The position numbers were made by a program, and so were the translations under genes. The notes under the pieces were generated by a model that saw only the letters and a list, made by a program, of their open reading frames with translations, was not told the origin of the DNA and did not search any database. Source: Planctomycetia bacterium (GTDB lineage: Bacteria; Planctomycetota; Planctomycetia; Pirellulales; S012-138). Taken from it: a stretch of DNA of 36,771 bases. This document shows, one piece after another, positions 24,224 through 31,674 of the stretch; position 1 is the stretch's first letter, and every line of letters starts with the position of its first letter. Location of the stretch: contig JACOUI010000012.1 of the NCBI GenBank assembly GCA_016177915.1, positions 1 to 36,771 of the forward strand. Direction: 5' to 3'.

Positions 24224-25591
24224 TTGGCGCTTCCCTCAAAGGCTCCGGGTGCTTTTCCTCCGGCGACTGGCCCAGCCGTGGCTGAGTTTCTCTCGCGTTA
24301 CCTCTGGGAATGGGCGGCCTACGTCGTCGCCGCGCTGGTCCACGTCATCTTGCTGTTGCACGTATTGGCCGCCGGGGCGCTGGTTTTCATTTGGCTGGAG
24401 CGCAAGGTGTCGGGGCGGATTCAGGACCGGCTCGGGCCGACGCGGGTGGGCGGAAAATTCGGCTGGCTGCAAACCCTGGCCGACGCCATCAAGCTGATCG
24501 CCAAGGAAGACACGAGGCCCAAGGGGGCCGATCCGCTCCTGTTTCGACTGGCCCCGTACATCAGCCTGTGCTCGGCCCTGGCGGCCTACATGGCCCTGCC
24601 GTTTTCCAGCGGCTGGGTGGCGCTGGGGCTGTCGATCTCCGTGTTCTTCATCGTGGCCGTCCTGGGACTCGAAGTCTTCGGCGTGATCCTGGCGGGGTAT
24701 GCGTCGGGATCGAAGTGGTCGCTGTTCGGCGGGATGCGCGAAGCGGCCCAGGTCGTCAGCTACGAAGTGCCCCTGGGATTGTGCGTCGTCATCCCGGTCC
24801 TTGTCTGCGGCACGATGGACCTTTCGGCCATCGCCGACATGCAGCGCGGGCCGTTCACCAACTGGCTCATCTTCCACGACCCCGGCACGTTTATCGCGTT
24901 TTTCGTGTTCTTCACCTGCGCCACGGCGAGCGTGAACCGCTCCCCCTTCGACCTGGCCGAGGCCGAGAGCGAACTGGTCGCCGGCTTCCACACCGAATAC
25001 TCCGGACTGCGGTGGAGCATTTTCTTCATGGCCGAGTACGGGTCGATGTTCACGGTCAGCGGCCTGGCGACGATCCTGTTTTTGGGCGGCTGGAACGGGC
25101 CGATCCCGATCTTCGACATGATCGGCTGGTCCTACGCCAGCCCGGCCGACCCGATGAACCTGTACGGCTGGTTGGCCAACATGGCCGGTCTCTTGAATTT
25201 TGTCATCAAGTGCGTGGTGGGCGTGACGCTGATGATGTGGGTGCGGTGGACGCTGCCGCGGCTGCGGATCGACCAGGTGATGAAGACCTGCTTGAAATAC
25301 TGCATGCCGTTGGCCTGCGTGGCGTTTGTGACGGCGGCGGCGTGGAGCTATGCCCTGCCGACGGGATTGACGCGCACCGGTCCGACGTTCGGCCACGTGC
25401 GGGAATTGCAGCCGGCCGTGACGCCGGCCAGCCGTACGGCGACGCCGGCCAGCGAGGCGCCGCGCGCTGCGCATGCGACCGTCCGCGCGAACACCCCAGC
25501 GGAGAGTACGGCATCGCCGGCTGCGCCGGCCGGGGACCGGAGTTCACGCGAGGCTGCTGCGGGAGAGAGGCGCGACCGTGGAAGCAATTAA
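24224..25591 (+). CDS. nuoH: NADH-quinone oxidoreductase subunit H
   Basis: NuoH is the membrane subunit at the junction of the two arms of complex I and forms the quinone chamber. The signatures are LERKVSGRIQDRLGPTRVG, REAAQVVSYEVPLGL and RSPFDLAEAESELVAGFHTE, with eight or so membrane spans. TTG 24224 has GGGGGAGG just upstream, at tight spacing; GTG 24278 is the alternative and removes 18 non-conserved residues. The last 70 residues (after SYALPTGLTRTG) are an Ala/Pro/Thr-rich tail not found in typical NuoH (about 325-340). It overlaps nuoJ by 14 bases. No nuoI follows. Confidence 0.93.
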   Translation: MALPSKAPGAFPPATGPAVAEFLSRYLWEWAAYVVAALVHVILLLHVLAAGALVFIWLERKVSGRIQDRLGPTRVGGKFGWLQTLADAIKLIAKEDTRPKGADPLLFRLAPYISLCSALAAYMALPFSSGWVALGLSISVFFIVAVLGLEVFGVILAGYASGSKWSLFGGMREAAQVVSYEVPLGLCVVIPVLVCGTMDLSAIADMQRGPFTNWLIFHDPGTFIAFFVFFTCATASVNRSPFDLAEAESELVAGFHTEYSGLRWSIFFMAEYGSMFTVSGLATILFLGGWNGPIPIFDMIGWSYASPADPMNLYGWLANMAGLLNFVIKCVVGVTLMMWVRWTLPRLRIDQVMKTCLKYCMPLACVAFVTAAAWSYALPTGLTRTGPTFGHVRELQPAVTPASRTATPASEAPRAAHATVRANTPAESTASPAAPAGDRSSREAAAGERRDRGSN

Positions 25592-26465
25592 CTGGCATAC
25601 GTTCTTCTTCTACCTGTTCGCGGCGGCGACCTGCGCGTTCGCCGTGGCGGTCGTTCTTTCGAGCAACATCGTGCGGATGGCGTTTTATCTGGTCGTTTCG
25701 CTGGGCGCGACCTCGGGCCTATTCTTCCTGGCGAACGCGCCCTTCGTCGGCGCGATGCAGCTCTTGATCTACGTCGGCGGAACGCTCGTGCTGCTGGTGT
25801 TCGGCGTGATGCTCACGGCCCAGGGTCCGTTCATCTCGATGAAGACCCGCGCGGGCGAATGGGTCCTGGCGGCGATCGTGGGCGGGGGACTCCTGTCGCT
25901 GTTGGTGCAGGCGGCGTTCAGCGTCGAGGAATGGCGCGGCCAGCGCTCGCCCTTCTTGGCCTACGCCAGCGGGACGACGCGGGCGGCGGCCGGCCCGGAG
26001 GCGGAAGTGACTTTCCGCGCCACGGCGCCCGGCAACGAGCGGGCCGGCGCGCGCGTGGTCCTGGTCGAGGCCGAAAGCGCATCGCCCGTCATGGCGGATT
26101 TCCAGCAGGCCGCCGACCCGCCGACGCTGACCGTGCAATTCAGGCCGGGCACGACCGCCAAGGAGCTGGCCGAGAAATTCAGCCACAACCAGTTCGCCGC
26201 ACAGGTGCCCGACGGCAGCCGCGGCGGCGGCAAGTTGACCAACGGCGACGAGGCCCGCTTGGCGATGCGCTCGCCGCGGGCCGAGTCCGACGCGGGCCTT
26301 TTGGGCCTGGCGCTGCTCGGCGCCCGGCCGGAGTCGGAAGGCCAGTCCGGCAAAAGCGGCTACCTGTTGCCGTTTGAGATTATTTCGGTGCACCTGCTGG
26401 TCGTGCTGGTGGGTGCGGCGTACCTGGCGCGTCCGAAAAGGCGAGCCAGGGTGGAGGGAGATTGA
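25578..26465 (+). CDS. nuoJ: NADH-quinone oxidoreductase subunit J with hydrophilic insertion
   Basis: NuoJ is a small membrane subunit of the proton-pumping arm. GTG 25578 has GAGAGG seven bases upstream and overlaps nuoH. Spans 1-4 lie in residues 8-113 (FYLFAAATCAFAVAVVLSSN, RMAFYLVVSLGATSGLFFLA, GAMQLLIYVGGTLVLLVFGV). Span 5 is at 263-284 (LPFEIISVHLLVVLVGAAYL). Between spans 4 and 5 is an insertion of about 145 residues; typical NuoJ is 165-185, this one 295. Residues 141-212 of the insertion resemble a module in FliD and NuoM. By standard topology this loop faces the periplasm. Its end overlaps the upstream possible TTG start of nuoK. Confidence 0.93.
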   Translation: MEAINWHTFFFYLFAAATCAFAVAVVLSSNIVRMAFYLVVSLGATSGLFFLANAPFVGAMQLLIYVGGTLVLLVFGVMLTAQGPFISMKTRAGEWVLAAIVGGGLLSLLVQAAFSVEEWRGQRSPFLAYASGTTRAAAGPEAEVTFRATAPGNERAGARVVLVEAESASPVMADFQQAADPPTLTVQFRPGTTAKELAEKFSHNQFAAQVPDGSRGGGKLTNGDEARLAMRSPRAESDAGLLGLALLGARPESEGQSGKSGYLLPFEIISVHLLVVLVGAAYLARPKRRARVEGD

Positions 26466-26470
26466 TCGAA

Positions 26471-26815
26471 ATGAACATCTTAGCCCAGCCCGTCGGGGTC
26501 TCGCACTTCATGGCCGTGGGCGCCGTGCTGTTCGTGTGCGGGGCTGTCTGCATGGCCACCAAGCGGAATGCGCTGGGCGTCTTGATGGGGATCGAGCTGG
26601 TCCTCAACGGCGCGAACGTGAACTTCGTCGCCTTCGGCAGCCGCTACCTGCGGGACCTGCCTGAAAGGGCCCTCGACCTCGACGGCCAGTTGATCGCCCT
26701 GTTCGTGATCGTGCTGGCGGCGGCCGAGGCGGCCGTGGCGCTGGCGATCGCGCTCAACTACTACAACAACCACGCCACGATCGACGTGGACCGCGCAGAC
26801 GAATTGAAAGGCTGA
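26471..26815 (+). CDS. nuoK: NADH-quinone oxidoreductase subunit K
   Basis: This 114-residue, three-span subunit couples quinone chemistry to the antiporter-like subunits. The two buried glutamates of the family are present: in MGIELVLNGANVNF (span 2) and in LAAAEAAVALAIALNYY (span 3). GGAGG at 26453-26457 serves either ATG 26471 or a TTG at 26462. The stop shares a base with the nuoL start (TGATG), which implies coupled translation. Unlike its neighbours it has normal length (about 100) and no insertion. Confidence 0.93.
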   Translation: MNILAQPVGVSHFMAVGAVLFVCGAVCMATKRNALGVLMGIELVLNGANVNFVAFGSRYLRDLPERALDLDGQLIALFVIVLAAAEAAVALAIALNYYNNHATIDVDRADELKG

Positions 26816-29328
26816 TGGACGGCGCGATCGCATACGTACCGGCCCTGTTGACCCTCGCGTGGCTGCTGCCGCTGGCCTCGTTCGTGGCCGTGGTGTTCCT
26901 CGGGCCGAAAATGGGCAAGGAAGGGATCGTCGGCGGCTACGTGGCCACCGGGGCCATCGCCGGCTCGGCGGTCGCCTCGTGGGTCGCGCTCGTTCTGTGG
27001 GTCTCCTCGACGACGCTGCCGATCATTGAACATCACGTAGCGGACCATGCGCCGAGCGCCGCAGACGAGGCAGCCGCGCCGGCCGCCGAGGAGAGTGGCC
27101 GCGTCAAACCGCTGGTCGGCCGGTGGTACTCGCTCAGCCCGCCGGGATTGCCCGCGCTCGGCTTGGGGTATTACATCGACAGCCTGACCGTCCTCATGTT
27201 CGCCATGGTGACGCTCTGCGCCACCTGCATTCACGTCTACTCGTTGGGCTACATGCACGAAGAGCTGCACGACGTCGTCGACCATGAAGTGCAACTCAGC
27301 GGCAAAAGCAGCCACGGCGGCCACGGTCACGACGAACTCGGCCACGAAGCACAGGGGCACGACGCGGGAGGGCACGGGCATGACGCCGTGCACGGCAATC
27401 ACCTGCGCCGCCCCGGCCGCTTCGCGCGGTTCTTTCAATTCCTGTCGCTCTTCTCCTTCAGCATGCTGGGCCTCGTGATCGCCGGCGACATGCTGATGGT
27501 GTTCGTCTTCTGGGAGCTGGTGGGCATCTGCTCGTATTTCCTGATCGGCTTCTACCGCGAGCGCAAAAGCGCCAGCAACGCGGCCAACAAGGCGTTCATC
27601 GTCAACCGCATCGGCGACTTCGGCTTTTTGATCGGACTCACGGCGCTCTGGGGCAGCCTGGGCACGCTGACGCTGGGAGACGTGAAGGACGCGGACGGCG
27701 CCCTGCGCCGGGGCATCTTCAGCCAGGTCCGCGCGCCGGAGGACGGCCACAAGCTGCTCGTGCCGATGGGCATGATCATGGCCGACGTGCCCGACAAGGA
27801 GCGCGAGAAGCTGGCCTCGGTTTACGGCGACCACGCCTGGCTCGACTCCGAGGAGGCACGGGCCACGAGCACGATGGCCCAGGTTCGCGCCGAGGCGGAA
27901 CAATGGCGCACCGACCCCGAGAAGAAGACGCTCGGCTATTGGCTGCTCGTCGTGGCGGGGATCGGCGTCTTTTGCGGGTGCGTGGGCAAGAGCGCCCAGT
28001 TCCCGCTGCACGTCTGGCTCCCCGACGCCATGGAAGGTCCGACGCCCGTTTCGGCGCTCGTTCACTCGGCCACGATGGTCGCGGCGGGCGTGTATCTGGT
28101 GGGCCGCTTCTTCCCGGTGTTCACGCCGGAAGTCCTGCTCGTGATTGCGATCACCGGCTGCATCACGCTTTTTCTGGCGGCGACGATCGCCATTACGGCC
28201 ACGGACATCAAGCGCGTGCTGGCCTATTCGACGGTCAGCCAGCTCGGCTACATGATGCTGGCCCTAGGCATGGGCGGCTGGGCGGCCGGCATGTTCCACC
28301 TCATCACGCACGCCTTCTTCAAGAGCCTGCTGTTCCTTTGCTCCGGCTCGGTGATCCACGCCTGCCACACCAACGACATGACGAAGATGGGCGGCCTCTT
28401 GAAGAAGATGCCCATCACCGCCTACACGATGCTCGTCGGCTGCCTGGCGATCGCCGGGGCGGGCATCCCGCTGGTCATCGGTTTTTCGGGGTACTACTCG
28501 AAGGACGCGATCCTGGCGCAGGGGATGAACTTTGCGCACGAGAACGGCGTGTACAGCTTCCTGCTGTACGCGGCCGCGGTGGGGGCGGCGATCACCGCGT
28601 TTTACATGTTCCGGCTGTGGTACCTGACGTTCGTCGGCCCGCCGCGCGTCAAGGAGATCCACGAGCACGCCCACGAGTCGCCGCCGGTCATCTGGTGGCC
28701 GCTCGTCGTGCTGGCGTTTTTTGCCGTGACCGCCGGCTGGTTCGAGTTCATTCCGCGCCTGCTGGAGCAGGCCCGGCCTCTGGGAACGGCGGGCGGCGCG
28801 GGCGAGGGCGTCTGGTGGGCCGTGAAGCACCCGGCCGAGAGCGGGGCGTATTCGTTCCACGCGGCGGCCACGATGGCCGCCTTCGGCACGGCGCTGGCCG
28901 GCTTCCTCCTGGCGACGGTGCTGTACGGCTGGCGGATGCTGAGCGCCGAGGACGTGCGGCGGCAGTTCGCGCCGATTTACCGGCTGCTGTGGAATAAGTG
29001 GTGGTTCGATGAGCTGTACGACGCCCTCTTCGTCCGGCCGGTACACGTTGTGTCGCGGCTGGCGTCCGGCATCGACAAGCGCGCGATCGACGGCGCCATC
29101 GACCGCACCGCCGAGGGAGTGAAGCGGGCCGCTTTTTTCGACGACCAGATCATCGACCGTCTGTTCGTCGACGGACTCGTCAATCTCACGGCCCAGTGGC
29201 TGTATTCGATCGCCGCCTGGCTGCGGGTCGTGCAGACCGGAAAGGTGCGGCAATACGTGCTGTTCATCGTCGTGGGGACGGTGGCGCTGTTTGTGCTCAT
29301 CAGCATTTGGGCGGGTTCGGGGAAGTAA
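26815..29328 (+). CDS. nuoL: NADH-quinone oxidoreductase subunit L with three insertions
   Basis: This is the distal antiporter-like proton pump subunit. Key residues are kept: Glu234 in FWELVGICSYFLIGFY and Lys392 in GKSAQFPLHVWLPDAMEGP. At 837 residues it exceeds typical NuoL (610-650). Insertions: residues about 66-105 (acidic, Ala-rich); 150-200, a His-rich loop with eleven His (HGGHGHDELGH, HGHDAVHGNH); and 288-372, a charged helical segment between spans 6 and 7. The C-terminal lateral helix region is present (VRRQFAPIYRLLWNKWWFDE). The His-rich loop should be cytoplasmic and the 288-372 loop periplasmic under E. coli topology. It starts one base inside the nuoK stop. Confidence 0.93.
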   Translation: MDGAIAYVPALLTLAWLLPLASFVAVVFLGPKMGKEGIVGGYVATGAIAGSAVASWVALVLWVSSTTLPIIEHHVADHAPSAADEAAAPAAEESGRVKPLVGRWYSLSPPGLPALGLGYYIDSLTVLMFAMVTLCATCIHVYSLGYMHEELHDVVDHEVQLSGKSSHGGHGHDELGHEAQGHDAGGHGHDAVHGNHLRRPGRFARFFQFLSLFSFSMLGLVIAGDMLMVFVFWELVGICSYFLIGFYRERKSASNAANKAFIVNRIGDFGFLIGLTALWGSLGTLTLGDVKDADGALRRGIFSQVRAPEDGHKLLVPMGMIMADVPDKEREKLASVYGDHAWLDSEEARATSTMAQVRAEAEQWRTDPEKKTLGYWLLVVAGIGVFCGCVGKSAQFPLHVWLPDAMEGPTPVSALVHSATMVAAGVYLVGRFFPVFTPEVLLVIAITGCITLFLAATIAITATDIKRVLAYSTVSQLGYMMLALGMGGWAAGMFHLITHAFFKSLLFLCSGSVIHACHTNDMTKMGGLLKKMPITAYTMLVGCLAIAGAGIPLVIGFSGYYSKDAILAQGMNFAHENGVYSFLLYAAAVGAAITAFYMFRLWYLTFVGPPRVKEIHEHAHESPPVIWWPLVVLAFFAVTAGWFEFIPRLLEQARPLGTAGGAGEGVWWAVKHPAESGAYSFHAAATMAAFGTALAGFLLATVLYGWRMLSAEDVRRQFAPIYRLLWNKWWFDELYDALFVRPVHVVSRLASGIDKRAIDGAIDRTAEGVKRAAFFDDQIIDRLFVDGLVNLTAQWLYSIAAWLRVVQTGKVRQYVLFIVVGTVALFVLISIWAGSGK

Positions 29329-29349
29329 TCGTTAGTCGTGACCGTGTTG

Positions 29350-29466
29350 GTAGTGACCGCATTCATGCGGTCGGACGGGAAGAAAAGGCGAGACGCGACG
29401 AGCGGCAGGACCGGATGAATCCGGTCACTACGAACGGGAGACCGGATGAATCCGGTCACTACGAAC
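29350..29466. repeat. Palindromic repeat cluster, family B copies 2-4
   Basis: Between nuoL and nuoM lie one variant copy (GTAGTGACCGCAT, TC, ATGCGGTC; 29350-29372) and two identical inverted copies. Each has the palindrome GACCGGATGAATCCGGTC followed by ACTACGAAC (29409-29435 and 29440-29466). The first and later copies face each other, so the whole block can fold into a large hairpin. Confidence 0.85.
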
Positions 29467-29485
29467 CTACGAACGGGCGTGCAGT

Positions 29486-31609
29486 ATGACGGCGAGCATG
29501 GTGGTCTTGAGCTTGATCGTGTTTTTGCCGGCGGCCGTGGCGCTGCTGTTGACGCTGGTCGTCCCCAGCGACCGGCCCGAATGGGCCAAAGCCATCACGC
29601 TAGCGACGACCGTCGCCGCGCTGCTCCTCAACGTGTGGATGCTGATTCCCGGCGCCGGAGAAGTCGAGTTTCAGGCGAACACGGCGGAAATGCAGCAGGT
29701 GTTCAATGTCGAGTGGATCCCGGCCTTCGACATCCAGTATTTCATGGGCGCCGACGGCATCAGCTTCCCGCTCGTGCTGCTGACGACGGCCCTTTCCGTG
29801 CTGGCGATGTGGACGAGCTGGAACATCACCAAACACGTCAAGGCCTACTGCATCCTGTTCCTGCTGCTCGAAACGGGGATGATCGGCGTCTTCTTCGCGC
29901 TCGATTTCTTCCTGTTCTACGTCTTCTGGGAAGTGATGTTGCTGCCGATGTACTTCTTGATCGGCTTCTGGGGCGGGCCGCGCCGCGAATACGCCGCCAT
30001 CAAGTTCTTCCTCTACACGCTCCTGGGCAGCGTGCTGATGCTCGTCGCCATCCTGATGCTCTACTTCACCAGCGACCTCCGCGCCCTGCACGGCGACGAA
30101 GGGGCCGAGAAGGTCTCCTGGGCGGATGTCCACCTGAACCCAAGCGTGATCGAGCGGGCGCAGGCCGTCGGACGCGCCACGTTCGATAACCCCGTCGGCG
30201 GCGGCACGGACCTGGCTATCGCGGTAAAGGTGCCGGGCATCATGGGCCGCGATCAAGAGTCCGGCGACTACGAAGCCGTGGCCGTCAACTTCGTCGCCGG
30301 CGATGGGCTAAAGGCCGGCGCGGAAACCGTCGACTGGGACCCAAACGGCAAGACTCTCACCTTTCACGTCGAGCCGGGCCAAAGCCGCGCCGCCCACATC
30401 GTCGAGGCCCTCGAGCGAAACACGGAGGTTGGCAAGCTCTTCTCGGCCGAAGTGTCCGACGAAAAATATGGACGCTGGACCGCGCTGGCGCCCAAGGACG
30501 AGGCGCTCGTCATCCGCGTGCCCGACGGCGACGAAGTCCACACCTTCAACATCCTGGCGCTGGCGGCACTGGGCCAGCGAACGCATCTGTTCAACAATCC
30601 CGGCACGGACGTCTTGGGCGCTTCGATCCAGACCTGGGCGTTCCTGTTGCTCTTTGCCGGGTTCGTCATCAAGGTCCCCGTCGTGCCGGTACACACCTGG
30701 CTCCCCGACGCCCACGTCGAGGCCCCCACCCCCATCTCCATGATCCTCGCCGGAGTCCTCTTGAAGATGGGCGGCTACGGCATCCTCCGCATCTGCTACC
30801 CGATCTGCCCCTCGGCGGGTTATCACCTGGCCTGGCTCGTGGTCGGTATCGGCGTCTTGAGCATGGTGTATGGCGCGTTTGCCGCCATGGCGCAGAAGGA
30901 TTTTAAGCGCCTCGTGGCCTACAGCTCCGTCAGCCACATGGGTTACGTGATTCTGGGGATCGGCGTGTGGAGCTCCACCGCCGGCCACACCTACGACACC
31001 TGGTCGTGGCAGCTCGGCATGAATGGCGCGATGTTCCAGATGATCGCCCACGGCATCAGCTCGGCCGGCATGTTCTTCCTCGTCGGCGTGATCTACGACC
31101 GCGTTCACCACCGCAACCTCGACGAGTTCGGCGGGCTGATGGAAAAAATGCCGGTCTACGGCGGCCTCTCCATCGGCATTTTCTTTGCGGCCCTGGGGCT
31201 GCCGGGGCTGTGCGGGTTCATCGGCGAGGTGTTCGTGACGCTCTCGGTGTGGAACTACAGCGCCACGCTGGCCGTGATCTCCGCCTCGGTCGCGATCCTG
31301 ACGGCCGGCTATATCCTGTGGACAATCCAGCGCGTGCTCTTGGGTCCGGAGTACAAAGGCCCCCACGGCGAGGCGATCACGCCCATGAGCTACCGTGAAA
31401 TCCTCATCGGCGCCCCGCTCCTGGCGTTTGCCATCTTGCTGGGCGTTTATCCCAACGCCCTGATGCGTTACATGTCGCCCAGCGTGAACAACGTCGTCAG
31501 CGACCTGACGGAGGTCGACCGCCGCGAGGGCTGGTCGGCCACGAGGCTTGCCGGGCCGGCGGCGACTACGGCGGCTTCCAGCGGTGCCGAGAGCGGGCCC
31601 TCCGAATAA
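29486..31609 (+). CDS. nuoM: NADH-quinone oxidoreductase subunit M with a FliD-like module inserted
   Basis: This is an antiporter-like proton pump subunit. Pump residues are kept: Glu149 in YVFWEVMLLPMYFLIGFW, Lys396 in FVIKVPVVPVHTWLPDAH, and Lys427 in LAGVLLKMGGYG. The 707 residues exceed the usual 480-530. An insertion of about 155 residues (195-350) lies between span 6 (YTLLGSVLMLVAILMLYF) and the short helix before span 7 (HTFNILALAALG), a loop that faces the periplasm in E. coli. Residues 241-330 of it match a module in FliD. The ribosome site is weak and the upstream 157 bases are filled by repeats. Confidence 0.93.
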   Translation: MTASMVVLSLIVFLPAAVALLLTLVVPSDRPEWAKAITLATTVAALLLNVWMLIPGAGEVEFQANTAEMQQVFNVEWIPAFDIQYFMGADGISFPLVLLTTALSVLAMWTSWNITKHVKAYCILFLLLETGMIGVFFALDFFLFYVFWEVMLLPMYFLIGFWGGPRREYAAIKFFLYTLLGSVLMLVAILMLYFTSDLRALHGDEGAEKVSWADVHLNPSVIERAQAVGRATFDNPVGGGTDLAIAVKVPGIMGRDQESGDYEAVAVNFVAGDGLKAGAETVDWDPNGKTLTFHVEPGQSRAAHIVEALERNTEVGKLFSAEVSDEKYGRWTALAPKDEALVIRVPDGDEVHTFNILALAALGQRTHLFNNPGTDVLGASIQTWAFLLLFAGFVIKVPVVPVHTWLPDAHVEAPTPISMILAGVLLKMGGYGILRICYPICPSAGYHLAWLVVGIGVLSMVYGAFAAMAQKDFKRLVAYSSVSHMGYVILGIGVWSSTAGHTYDTWSWQLGMNGAMFQMIAHGISSAGMFFLVGVIYDRVHHRNLDEFGGLMEKMPVYGGLSIGIFFAALGLPGLCGFIGEVFVTLSVWNYSATLAVISASVAILTAGYILWTIQRVLLGPEYKGPHGEAITPMSYREILIGAPLLAFAILLGVYPNALMRYMSPSVNNVVSDLTEVDRREGWSATRLAGPAATTAASSGAESGPSE

Positions 31610-31630
31610 TTGCGCCATCGAACTCTTAAG

Positions 31631-31652
31631 CCCACCGGTTGCACCCGGTGGG
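31631..31652. repeat. Short palindrome between nuoM and nuoN
   Basis: CCCACCGG and CCGGTGGG form 8-bp arms around TTGCAC. It sits 21 bases after the nuoM stop and 22 before the nuoN start. It has no T-run, so it is more likely a repeat or mRNA-stabilising hairpin than a terminator. Confidence 0.6.
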
Positions 31653-31674
31653 ATTGAAGGATGAACGGCACGCT

